From: CAYMMX01 sp964391675
GTDB taxonomy: Bacteria; Cyanobacteriota; Vampirovibrionia; Gastranaerophilales; Gastranaerophilaceae
Assembly: GCA_964391675.1 (NCBI GenBank)
Contig: CAYMMX010000016.1
Span: 1-17,034 of the forward strand
DNA length: 17,034 nt
Direction: 5' to 3'
Shown here piece by piece: positions 5,955-15,100 of the stretch. Position 1 is the stretch's first letter. Each line of letters opens with the position of its first letter. The position numbers and the translations under genes are program-made. Under the pieces are notes generated by a model. That model made no database searches, was not told the origin of the DNA, and was given only the letters and a program-made list of their open reading frames with translations.

Positions 5955-6638
5955 TCAACTATTTGTATAAAAATACAAGCTAAGCATGTCATAAATCTCA
6001 TTTTTAAGCTCTTGAAAATCTTTTCCTTGCCGCCAAATTTTCTCTGCTGCAATTTCATACAAAGATTGAGTAAAAGCAAAATTCTGAAAAACTCTTCGCA
6101 CTTTATAATATGCAACTCTGATTGTCCGCATTTCAAGTTCTGTATGTTTTTGAATTATTTTTTTAGATTTTAATTTTTTATTCGAAACAAAGACTTTGTT
6201 TTTATAAAAATACAAATAAATTTTTATATCATATAAAGCTCTAATTGCAGGTATTTTAGGATTTTTCTCAAAGTGTATATTTAACTCTTTAAATTGTTGT
6301 CTAAAAATTTTATCCCTAAAATATCTATAGAAATTCCCAACAACAGTTTTGCTAGACTCTACAAGTAAAGTCGTTTTCAATGCAGGAATATCAGCACAAA
6401 AGCATTTGGCAATCATATCAATTTCTTCTTTTGTATGAAACTGAAAAAATAATGGCAAGTCTAATTTTTTAGTTTCGTTTTTAATATAAAAATAAATTCC
6501 GTTTTGAAGTTGCAAGACTTTTTCTTCGATCAATTCACCTAAAACTTGTTGCAGGTTATCACAATTCAAAATCGGTTCAATTTCTTCAAGAGTGAATTTG
6601 TTCAACCTTTTTGCCAGTTTTAGAATTTTATCACGCAT
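5955..6638 (-). CDS. Unrecognised third protein of the transposition operon, winged-helix-like N-terminus
   Basis: A 227-residue basic protein I cannot assign to a family. Residues 1-52 (MRDKILKLAKRLNKFTLEEI through NGIYFYIK) have the helix-helix-helix-wing rhythm of a winged-helix DNA-binding domain. Residues 120-180 are rich in lysine and aromatic residues, including a YDIKIYLYFYKNKVF helix, and could form a second DNA-binding HTH. There is no cysteine zinc ribbon of the TniQ/TnsD type. The start overlaps the ATPase stop by 8 nt (ATGCGTGA), with AAGGA upstream, so it belongs to the transposition operon. A role in target choice or as an accessory DNA-binding subunit is inference. Confidence 0.8.
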   Translation of the reverse strand: MRDKILKLAKRLNKFTLEEIEPILNCDNLQQVLGELIEEKVLQLQNGIYFYIKNETKKLDLPLFFQFHTKEEIDMIAKCFCADIPALKTTLLVESSKTVVGNFYRYFRDKIFRQQFKELNIHFEKNPKIPAIRALYDIKIYLYFYKNKVFVSNKKLKSKKIIQKHTELEMRTIRVAYYKVRRVFQNFAFTQSLYEIAAEKIWRQGKDFQELKNEIYDMLSLYFYTNS

Positions 6639-7317
6639 TTATAATTCCTTGTAAAATTTCTAATGTAATCAAATCCAAATTGTTCATTTTTGCGATATTT
6701 TCTGCTTTATTAATCAATTTAACTAACTGCCGGAATTGATTAAATTTTGAAGCGATAAAAGTTAGTGCTTCTTCACTAAAATTCACTTCCGACAATTCTT
6801 TTACTATTTTTATCACATCATTTTTGTCAAAAGTTTCAAATTTTAAAACACAAAGTAATCTGTCATAAATGTGTTTATGCCGTTTTAATTTTTGCTCCGC
6901 CAAATTCATTCCGACTAAAATTATTGGGATTCCGATTTTGTCATGCAAATCCCGAACAACTTCAATTGCAGAAGCGTTATTTAGGAGAAAATCTATTTCA
7001 TCTATTACAAGAATTTTTAGATTGTATTTTAATTTTTCTTCAATTTGTTTAAAAAGTTGTGCGGATTGATAATATGGGATTTCGTCAAGTTCTTCAACAA
7101 TCTCTGACAATAACCATCGACCTGACATTTTATAGTTACAGCGGATGTAAATAGCATCATTATTTGTAACCCCCCATAAGATTGTCTGCGATTTTCCCAG
7201 CCCATAATCACCATAAACCAAAGCCATTTTAGGTAAATTCGGCGGAGCATTTTTAAGTGTGTCGGTCAATTCAATGAATTTTTTCACATTTTTAGTAATA
7301 ATAAACTTTTTATTCAT
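6631..7317 (-). CDS. MuB/IstB/TniB-like AAA+ ATPase of the transposition operon
   Basis: A 228-residue AAA+ ATPase. Walker A is GDYGLGKS (residues 36-43), Walker B KILVIDEID (101-109, D106 E107), a sensor-1 segment PIILVGMN is at about 131-138, and an arginine-finger candidate lies in YDRLL. In Mu, Tn7 and IS21 systems such proteins form ATP-dependent filaments on target DNA, stimulate the transposase and give target immunity. The gene overlaps the transposase stop by 8 nt (ATGAATAA) and the next gene by 8 nt, indicating translational coupling. It is short for the family (MuB is about 312 residues), so domains outside the AAA+ core are minimal. Confidence 0.9.
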   Translation of the reverse strand: MNKKFIITKNVKKFIELTDTLKNAPPNLPKMALVYGDYGLGKSQTILWGVTNNDAIYIRCNYKMSGRWLLSEIVEELDEIPYYQSAQLFKQIEEKLKYNLKILVIDEIDFLLNNASAIEVVRDLHDKIGIPIILVGMNLAEQKLKRHKHIYDRLLCVLKFETFDKNDVIKIVKELSEVNFSEEALTFIASKFNQFRQLVKLINKAENIAKMNNLDLITLEILQGIINA

Positions 7318-9256
7318 AAATTGATTTATACTCCTCGCTTTCTTTGTAATTTTTTAGCCAATTCCTGTCGTTTTGATTTGTGCAGCCTTGTTGCATTAAA
7401 TATTCATATTTTTCAAAATTGGTTTTGAATATTTTGGTTGGAGTTAATTTTAGCGGAGGCGGAAGCGTCGCTTCCGCCTCCGCTAAAATAACATTATTAT
7501 CAATTTCAGTTTCAATAAATTTCAATTCTTCTTTCGGTAAATATTTTCCAATTTCTTTCAATGTTTTATTTTTTAACTTTTTCTGTCTTTGTATTTTTTG
7601 CTTAAATTCTTCTATATCTTTCACTTCGCCAAGGTGATATGCCATCGGGTGAATGCTTTCAACTCTTTTCGCGATGCAGATAAATTGATTTTTGATTGAA
7701 TAAACTCTTATTGAAGTTAAATCAAATAAACTGTACTTAATTATTCCTTTTGTTTTTAAGCCATATAATTTTTCCGACCAGTAAAAAGTATTTAAAAATC
7801 TGATTCCGTTTCGATAAATTGTTTTAATCTCCTGCGACATCATTAGATAATCTAGTTTTGAAATATCGATTTTAATTTTTTCTCTTGATTCAAATACTTG
7901 TTTTATCTTTTTATTTCTATCATTCGGGCAAGGCTGAGAATGTTTAAACTCAAGCCAAGTATCAAGAAGTTTTTTTACTTCTTCAATTGTTGGGACATAG
8001 TTCGGTTTAAAATATTGCGTGTGAAATTTTTCATTCCTCTTAAAATGTGCGGGTTTATTTTCAATATTGGAGCCTGAATATGTTGGCAACAGTTTTTCAA
8101 AGCTTTCTTGAAATTCAAGGAAAAACCTTTCAATAACTTTTGCTCTAGCGTTATATGGTTTTGCAAAAACCGTTTTTATTCCAAGCTTTGCATACAAACC
8201 CTCAAATCCGCTTTCTTGAAAATCGGTTTGTGTAAAATATTTAGCCTTGAAAGCTCTACCGTTATCCTGATAAACAATTTTTGGAATATTTTGTAAATTG
8301 ATTATCGAATTTCTGAGGGCGGAAGCTATGCTTTGCGTATTTTCCTCAAGCATAATTTCATATCCGCAAAGATAACTTGACTTCCAATCCAAAAATCCTA
8401 TTAAACTTGCCCTGCAAGGTTTTCCTGTGAATGGATTTTGTACTAAAAATGCCAATTTATGTCCATCGGCGACTAACACATCACCAACATTTAGCTTTGA
8501 AATGTCACGATTGATAAAAGGTTCAACGTTGTCTTTCAAGGCTTTTTCTCCATCTCTTGCCAAAGTCCAAATGTCAAAATGATTATCTCTGAACCAATTT
8601 GCATACCGCCTGAAGGTTATATCCGAAACTTCTACAGGCTCTGTCCTCGCTAAAATATGTTTTGTGATAGAAATTGCCTTGCCGACGGAGAATTTGTTCG
8701 GATGCAGAAGAATTTTTAAGAAAATTTGTTTTTCAAAATCAGTTAATATTGTTCTGAATTCTGTCGAATAATTATATTGGGGCAAAAGCAGATGATAATC
8801 AGTTGTGTTCCCGAGCTGTCGCTTCCAACGCTCTAAGGTTCCGATTGAAACTGTTCCAAGTTTTGAAAAAATATTTTGGTATAATAATCCAGTGTTGTAA
8901 GTATCCAAAAACTCTTTGTCCGCTTTAGTCTTGAATCTTTGCTCTGTTCTGAACTTTTGCCATTCACGGATTAAATCCAGTCTTGCAAGTGCAATTTCAT
9001 TCGCTTTATCAGGAAGATTTTGTTGAGGCCGCAAAGGAATCAAAGCCGTGCAGGTTGAATGTAATTTGGTTGCATTATTTAAAAACTTTTCCTGCAATTC
9101 AGGTTCTATACTTGATAAAAGAATTTCAAAACTCATTCCTCCCTGAACTTTTATTTCTCTGGTTTGATATTTTGATTTAGAAAGCCTAATTGCACGGGTG
9201 CTGACACATTTTAACTCTGCTAGTTCTTTGATTGTTATGTATTTGTCCATACTCAC
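7310..9256 (-). CDS. Mu-like DDE transposase
   Basis: A 648-residue transposase of the MuA/TniA/TnsB superfamily. Residues about 6-60 look like the Mu N-terminal HTH, and a second HTH lies around 135-150 (IGTLERWKRQLG). The RNase H-like core has D264 (LVADGH), D331 (YQDNGRAF) and E376 (KVIERFF), close to MuA D269/D336/E392. A beta-barrel domain follows (about 480-560), then a charged linker and a C-terminal tail rich in aromatic and charged residues, the part that contacts MuB in Mu. The first start is GTG (9254-9256); ATG at 9248-9250 is equally possible and neither has a clear Shine-Dalgarno. A GC-rich palindrome lies inside codons 590-604. It is the first gene of the three-gene operon. Confidence 0.93.
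   Translation of the reverse strand: MSMDKYITIKELAELKCVSTRAIRLSKSKYQTREIKVQGGMSFEILLSSIEPELQEKFLNNATKLHSTCTALIPLRPQQNLPDKANEIALARLDLIREWQKFRTEQRFKTKADKEFLDTYNTGLLYQNIFSKLGTVSIGTLERWKRQLGNTTDYHLLLPQYNYSTEFRTILTDFEKQIFLKILLHPNKFSVGKAISITKHILARTEPVEVSDITFRRYANWFRDNHFDIWTLARDGEKALKDNVEPFINRDISKLNVGDVLVADGHKLAFLVQNPFTGKPCRASLIGFLDWKSSYLCGYEIMLEENTQSIASALRNSIINLQNIPKIVYQDNGRAFKAKYFTQTDFQESGFEGLYAKLGIKTVFAKPYNARAKVIERFFLEFQESFEKLLPTYSGSNIENKPAHFKRNEKFHTQYFKPNYVPTIEEVKKLLDTWLEFKHSQPCPNDRNKKIKQVFESREKIKIDISKLDYLMMSQEIKTIYRNGIRFLNTFYWSEKLYGLKTKGIIKYSLFDLTSIRVYSIKNQFICIAKRVESIHPMAYHLGEVKDIEEFKQKIQRQKKLKNKTLKEIGKYLPKEELKFIETEIDNNVILAEAEATLPPPLKLTPTKIFKTNFEKYEYLMQQGCTNQNDRNWLKNYKESEEYKSIYE
7447..7489. repeat. 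43-bp perfect GC-rich palindrome inside the transposase gene
   Basis: Arms 7447-7467 and 7469-7489 are perfect reverse complements around one base. Each arm contains AGCGGAGGCGGAAGCG. The segment is far richer in GC than the surrounding gene and encodes residues 590-604 (ILAEAEATLPPPLKL) in frame, in the linker between the beta-barrel and the C-terminal tail. It looks like a small palindromic repeat unit inserted in frame, of the kind known as Rickettsia palindromic elements or REP/MITE-like units, but no second copy exists in this window. Confidence 0.75.
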
Positions 9257-9337
9257 AGATTAACTCTGAATGTCAAAAATAGTAGGAAAGGAGGAAAAGA
9301 TTTATCATTCCGACACAGTATCAAAAAAACGAAAAAG

Positions 9338-11758
9338 TTATTTATTCTCGCCGCAACATCTTTTATATTTTTTACCACTTCCGCAGGGGCAAAGTTCATT
9401 TCTGCCGATTTTTTTAATATTATTGCTTATTAAATAATTATTGGCTCTTCTTTCTTTTTGATATTCAACATACTTATAAATTTCATTAAGTTGGGACTGA
9501 TTTAAGTCAGTTTTTTTATATTCCCTAAAATTTATATCATATAACTTATCATTAAAATCATAATAAGCATCAATTCCTATTGAGCTATCAGAATTCATTA
9601 TATATAAATTTGAATACCTTAATTTATCAATTTCATTAATATTATTATAATTTATACCTTTTTGAATGCAAATTAGGGTAAAATCATCAGTATAAAAAGG
9701 AAGTATTGTATTCGTATTTCGTTGTTTTTTTAAACAATAATCTATTTTTTGTGCAAAATCTATCCTTTGATTTCCGTCGCAGTTTAATATTGATGAAATA
9801 GCATTAACGCAATACTTTTCAGATGCGTAATTTGCAGCATTAATAAGCTCTTGTATTCTATCTGGAATACCTTGAGATGGTTTTTCTACACGGTTTTTGG
9901 AAACTATTTTTTGATAGTAATTATCAATCTGGTCAGAAAAAGAATTGAAAGACATCTTTTCTTTTTCTTTTAAAATCATGTGACTATAAGCATTATATTT
10001 TATATATAAGCCTAAATGATCAATCTCATCATCAAATTCAGCATTAGTTTTTAAAGCATCAACTCGATGATATAAAAAATGGAAAAATTGAGTAGGATTA
10101 TTTTTGAAGAAGTCCGAAAATACCAATAAATCATCCATTGACAATGACCAGACCGGATAATCTGGCAGTTCATATCCTAAAGGCTTTAGCAAATGACTTT
10201 TAGCCGTAAAATGAGTAAATTCATCCAAAGAGACTGAGCAAATAGTAATATTCTTAAAATCTTTAAGATTTAATTCTGTTATCACGCTATGTTCTTGATT
10301 GCAAATTTTTATACTTTTATCTTTAGTAAAAGTATTTAGGAAAAACTCACCTTGTTTTACTGGAGCTGCCAAAAGAGCATCTATAGATTTTTTAAAAGCC
10401 CTAAAATCGTAGTTTGGTGATGTTGGAGAAAATGAGCCTGCTTTAATTTCTAAAATAATAAGTTGATTATCAAATATAATAAGAGCGTCATTTTCTCGCC
10501 AATCTTTTTTTGTTGGGTTTTTGAGATAGGTTCTAGAAAATACATTTCTATAAATTTTTGCTTTTGGCATTATATTCTGAAATAAGTTTACACAATAACT
10601 TTCCGAAGACTCTTGTTGTTTTTCATTCCAAGCATTGGCATATTCCGGTTCTAATTTTATTAGCAGTCGTCTTATGGTACGATATAAATTATCAAATAAT
10701 ACATTTTGGTCAAAGCAATAGTATTTATTTTCAATTTTGATAAATGGACGTTTTTTCGTTGATAAAGTATTTAAAGGTGTACCAGCATACTCTCCTGCCA
10801 AAAAGAATTCTTCTTCACCTATTCCATATGATAGGCAATCTAATAGTTTATTTGGAAAACCTGTAATTTTCTGAACATCAAATAAATCAAATCCAAAAGA
10901 TTTATTATAAAATTCTGTTGCTACTTCGCGAGCTTCGTCAGGCATATTTTCTGGAGCAACATCAGGATATTTTTCCATCATTTCTTCGGTTCTTTTATAA
11001 ATATCACCTAATCCAAAAATAATAGATTCAGCAACTTTCTCAATTCCATCTACAAATTCATTTATAGATAGACAGAATAATTTTATAAATATATCATTAT
11101 GCAAGCCTAACAAATTTTTTAAGTAATCAGATTCAAAGCAAAAATAACGTTTTCCCGAAATATTAGACCAAATTAATTGAGCTTGAATGTACAAATGAGC
11201 TTCTTTAAAGGACATTGAACCATGTTTATCCCTATTGTAAGCATAATTTGCAATATGATATTCTGAGTTCACTTTGTCATATAATTTTTGAATTTTTTCA
11301 TACAATATTTCCCAATTTGTCTCATTAAACTCTTCTATTTGAATCATTTTTGTAATTGGCAAAGCTTTATCGGACATTAAAATACTTTGAGTATAGCTCA
11401 ACATCTTTAATACGATATTTTCTTCATTTGTAAAATTTACTGGAGATGATATTTCTTTATTTATATCCCGAACGAGAATCATGCCAGCCATAGAATACCC
11501 ATGTTTTAATAAATGTAAGGGGTTAAATGAAGTTATGAGTTCTCTGATTTCTATTACTAATGATTTTATATCTTTAATAATCTTAGGGTATTCTTCTGCA
11601 AAAGCCTGCATTAATTGCTCATGCTGTTCAGGGGTTTTTGTGGGGATGAACTGCAATATATTATCATATCTTGCAATTTTAAAAATACCAAAATCAACCA
11701 CTTCATCGGCTTTTACAGTTTTAGGTCTATTTTGTTTTATCTTTTTACTTTTTTGCAT
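9338..11758 (-). CDS. Large PD-(D/E)XK nuclease-like protein with C-terminal SEC-C motif
   Basis: An 806-residue cytosolic protein with no signal or membrane segments. Residues about 420-445 read WRENDALIIFD then LIILEIKAG, i.e. D424 followed by E437-x-K439, the metal-binding core of PD-(D/E)XK nucleases (NERD/Mrr type). A helix with glutamates at about 379-386 may supply the upstream acidic residue. The end is a complete SEC-C zinc motif, CPCGSGKKYKRCC (790-802), found in SecA and in many effector and restriction-linked proteins. The long N-terminal helical region (1-350) is unrecognised. GAGGGA precedes the ATG. The promoter region is shared with the divergent HTH gene. A role in phage defence is inferred from domains and neighbours. 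Confidence 0.8.
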   Translation of the reverse strand: MQKSKKIKQNRPKTVKADEVVDFGIFKIARYDNILQFIPTKTPEQHEQLMQAFAEEYPKIIKDIKSLVIEIRELITSFNPLHLLKHGYSMAGMILVRDINKEISSPVNFTNEENIVLKMLSYTQSILMSDKALPITKMIQIEEFNETNWEILYEKIQKLYDKVNSEYHIANYAYNRDKHGSMSFKEAHLYIQAQLIWSNISGKRYFCFESDYLKNLLGLHNDIFIKLFCLSINEFVDGIEKVAESIIFGLGDIYKRTEEMMEKYPDVAPENMPDEAREVATEFYNKSFGFDLFDVQKITGFPNKLLDCLSYGIGEEEFFLAGEYAGTPLNTLSTKKRPFIKIENKYYCFDQNVLFDNLYRTIRRLLIKLEPEYANAWNEKQQESSESYCVNLFQNIMPKAKIYRNVFSRTYLKNPTKKDWRENDALIIFDNQLIILEIKAGSFSPTSPNYDFRAFKKSIDALLAAPVKQGEFFLNTFTKDKSIKICNQEHSVITELNLKDFKNITICSVSLDEFTHFTAKSHLLKPLGYELPDYPVWSLSMDDLLVFSDFFKNNPTQFFHFLYHRVDALKTNAEFDDEIDHLGLYIKYNAYSHMILKEKEKMSFNSFSDQIDNYYQKIVSKNRVEKPSQGIPDRIQELINAANYASEKYCVNAISSILNCDGNQRIDFAQKIDYCLKKQRNTNTILPFYTDDFTLICIQKGINYNNINEIDKLRYSNLYIMNSDSSIGIDAYYDFNDKLYDINFREYKKTDLNQSQLNEIYKYVEYQKERRANNYLISNNIKKIGRNELCPCGSGKKYKRCCGENK

Positions 11759-11765
11759 ACATTCC

Positions 11766-11834
11766 CTCTTTGATATTTTAAATCAAAGAAGATAAATAAA
11801 ATATCAAAGAGCAAAATTTATTACATCTTGTAAT
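11766..11834. promoter_or_regulatory. Inverted-repeat operator between divergent genes
   Basis: CTCTTTGATATTTT (11766-11779) is perfectly inverted at 11798-11811, and a third TCAAAG copy lies between them (11783-11788), so the region is an array of related half-sites. Each outer arm contains a TTGATA that could serve as a -35 in opposite directions. A second short repeat, ATTACA-TCT-TGTAAT (11820-11834), precedes the HTH gene. The HTH protein is the obvious candidate ligand, controlling itself and the nuclease/SEC-C gene. Binding is inference. Confidence 0.65.
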
Positions 11835-11875
11835 GTCTAAAAGGAGAGTTATAATTGGAATGCGAAGGAGTTTTT

Positions 11876-12142
11876 ATGAAGAAAGAAACGAGAGAAAAAT
11901 TTAAATTGCTTGAACAAAAAATGGAAAAAAGTCCCAATAAAAATAAAAGTCATTTTTTATACAGAAGGGAACGGATGATAAGATATAAACTTCTTTTCAG
12001 AGAAATCTCACAGAAACAAATTGCAAAACACTTAAAACTAACAGAAAGCTACATTACCCGACTAATAACCGGCGAACGTTATAACCAAAACTTTGAAATG
12101 TTTCTGAAAAACAATCTTGAAATTCATTATTGTTTTATTTAA
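11876..12142 (+). CDS. Small HTH transcriptional regulator
   Basis: An 88-residue basic protein. Residues about 44-68 (ISQKQIAKHLKLTESYITRLITGER) form a Cro/C1-type (XRE) helix-turn-helix, with a lysine/arginine-rich N-terminus of about 35 residues. The ATG at 11876 is chosen because AAGGAG lies 5 nt upstream; a TTG at 11855 would add seven residues, also with an upstream AAAGGAG but at poor spacing. It is divergent from the nuclease/SEC-C gene across an inverted-repeat operator and convergent with the NACHT gene, sharing overlapping stop codons. Such small HTH proteins act as controllers of restriction and other defence genes; here that is inference. Confidence 0.85.
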   Translation: MKKETREKFKLLEQKMEKSPNKNKSHFLYRRERMIRYKLLFREISQKQIAKHLKLTESYITRLITGERYNQNFEMFLKNNLEIHYCFI

Positions 12143-15100
12143 TCAGGAACGGATAAATCAAAAATCATAGATTTGATTTGTTTTTTATTATCAGATAAAG
12201 CTACACTTTGTCGTTCAAAAAAGGTAGTCATTTCATCGATATTGTTAAATCTGTTTTCAACTCTAATGTTATTTATTTTTGATTTTTTATCCTCAGGAGT
12301 CCATTTTTCGCACCAATACCACCCAATCAAATAAATTCCATATTTGTAGCCATTATCCGGATTGAGGTATAAATCTACCAACTGCTCTTTAATAGATGCT
12401 CTTAATTCAGTATGCCAACAGCCTTTTACTTCTATTAATGTTGTTGCCGTATTATGTTCATCCAAGATACAATCAATTTTTATATCAACATTTTGATTAC
12501 CTGACCCGCCTGTTTTAGGTTGGATTTGAACTTCTCTATTAATTAAGACATATTTTAATTTTTTCTTTAATTCTCTTACAATTTCATCGCTTAACGCGGT
12601 TTCTTCTTTAGGTGTCAAAATAATATTATGTCCATTTTTAGTTTCATTCCAAACTCTAATATAAGTGGCATCTTGTCTGAATTCAATTTTAAGTTTTTCT
12701 AACGTTTCGATTACAACATCAAATAAATGTTTGTTATTATATATAACTCTTTTATCTGTATGTAAAATAAGTTCAAATAAATCGTCTAAACCAATATATT
12801 TGTATATAATTTCTGTATAATTCCTTTTTGTTCTTTCTACCCAAGAATTATTAATTTTTATATTAGAATTATTTTTAATATATTCAAAGAAATCTAAATA
12901 TCCACTATTTATTGCATAATTTGATATACTATTCCTAAAATCTGTTATTTCATGTCTCGGTGTTACAAATCCATCAGCGAAAACATCTTCTGAAGCTGGA
13001 TAATATTGTTCTAAAATTATATAAATTTGTGCAAGTTCAATTTGATTAAATTTAGGTTTTATGCTATCCGGATAATTTCTAGTGATAATACAAGAATCTT
13101 TTGCCAGTTTTTGAAAAAAGATTTTTGCAAAGGTTTCATCCTGAGGTAATAATTCTTTATAAACATTAAAACTACTGCTTTCATAATGTGTTAATAAATA
13201 AGCAGATAAAGCTTTTAAATTTGATGAGATTTCTTCTTTTTGTATAAGTTCTTCCAGGTATAGTCTAGTATTTGCATCATTTTTGATTACCAGATATTTT
13301 GCAATATGTTCAAAAAGAGCTAATCTTATATCACTTATTTCTAATTCTGAAAGCATTTTTAATCTTTCCAACAATAGCAAATTAAGATTTTCATTTTCTA
13401 TTTCATAAAAACTTTTTAATAAGTCAAAATAAGTTTCATATGCTCCATCAATTAAAATGTCGATTATTTTTCCCATTTCTGCAATAAATTCAGCTTCTTT
13501 TAATTGCAACAGAGTCGAAAGAATATCTTGTTTAAGTTTTTCCTGTTTTTCATCGTTGCTATAAATATGATATTGTATTAAAAAAATCAATGATTTTTCA
13601 ATTATATTCGGATTATTATTAATTAAGCTATTAAATTTTTCAATGTCATTGTTCAGTAATAATACGAATGCAGGTGCAAATAAAAGTTCTTGAAATGGAT
13701 AAATAGTGTTTGTTGTTAATTTTTTAATTTTAGTTTCATTGCTAACTTGCTTATACTTTAAGTTATACGTGGCTATCTCTATTAATAAATTCTTTTCATC
13801 TTGGGTAAAAAGTTGCCATCCATCCATTAATTGTATGTCGATAGGAATAGAATAATTATAGGTTTTGCCATCATTTTTTATAAAGTTTAAAGCGTAAACT
13901 ATATTGTTCCAAGCTGCAGCATTTTTATAGTTTAAGAAATTTTTAATTTCTTTTTTAATTCCACCTATTGGGGTTTTTCCAGAAAATTCCCTATAGGCAT
14001 CATTTATTTTCTCGATAATATTTTCAAAAAAGTCTTTAACATTATCAATTAAACTTTTTAAGTGGTATTCATGGTACGTAATTTTTTTCTTTTTTATTGC
14101 CTCTATAATATCTTTAGTAATGTTTTTTATAAAGAATTTTATTTTATTAGCATTAATAGTAATTATTGAAAGGATGGAGCAATACAAAAATAGTTCCCAC
14201 ATAAATTTTTTGCATTCGGTGTTTTTTATTTTCAAATATTGATTCAGTAAAAATAATGTATCAGTTTTGTTGAAAAACCAACGATAATAAGAAAAATAAA
14301 GCTTATCTGACATATTATTTTCAAACATTTCAAAATAACAATCAAAAATTTTATATTTATCTTTTTTACTTAACTGTTCAACATATTTATGTAAAATAGA
14401 CCTAGTTTTGCTTAAATCGTGACACCCAATGGATTTGTTCAAGGTTTCACAAAAATATTTTAAATCTGGTTCAATATACAATTTTTCACTTAATTCTTCA
14501 ATTAATTTTTCTCTAAAATAATTGTGAATATATTTTTCTTCGCTCAATAAAGGAAAGATTAATTCGTTAAATATTAGTTGGAATTTTACATTATCTTTAA
14601 TTATATTTTCTGCATCTAAATCTTGGTAAAATCTTTCGCTTAGATTTTGCTCAAAAATTATGCCAATATTTTCTAAAGAAATATAACTCGGTAATAATAT
14701 ATTTAATAATTCGGCAAGTAATCGGCTTTTATTCTCAATATTTTCAACAAAGAAAGTTTCTAAATTTTGTTCTATAAGACTTAATTTTTCTGTAATATTG
14801 AAAAAACTAAGGAAATATAATGCCATATTTCTGCAAGCTACACTTCGATTTTTATCCACCACAATTTCAAAAATTTTGTCTGCATGTATTTTATATTCTT
14901 TTAGTACCAAGTATTTTATTGCTAAAGCAACGACATAGGAATCAGCATCATTTAAAAGTTCTAAAATCTGTGATTCTACAACCTCTTGAGGAAGTTGAAT
15001 TTTACTTAAAATATCAGATAAGGAATGTCTACCCAGAGCAGAATTTTCTTTAATTAATTCAAAAAACTTTTTAAACATTTTTTTGTTTTTTTCTAAATCT

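Larger units (their letters stand above)
5594..9317 (-). mobile_element. Mu-like transposition module (ends tentative)
   Basis: A transposase, an AAA+ ATPase and a third gene on the - strand form one overlapping operon, the core of a Mu/Tn7/Tn552-type element. Tentative ends are TGTG at 5594 and its inverted CACA at 9314-9317, each near GTCGGAA-type motifs. The flanks are GGAAT on the left and GTATC on the right, so no 5-bp target duplication is visible. The element may instead extend over the defence genes to about 16.5 kb. No phage structural genes are present, so this is a transposon rather than a Mu-like prophage. Confidence 0.45.

Noticed and set aside
5943..6173. Small + strand open frame opposite the third transposition gene
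   Set aside because: It lies fully antisense to a coupled gene, has no Shine-Dalgarno, and its composition is that of a shadow frame.
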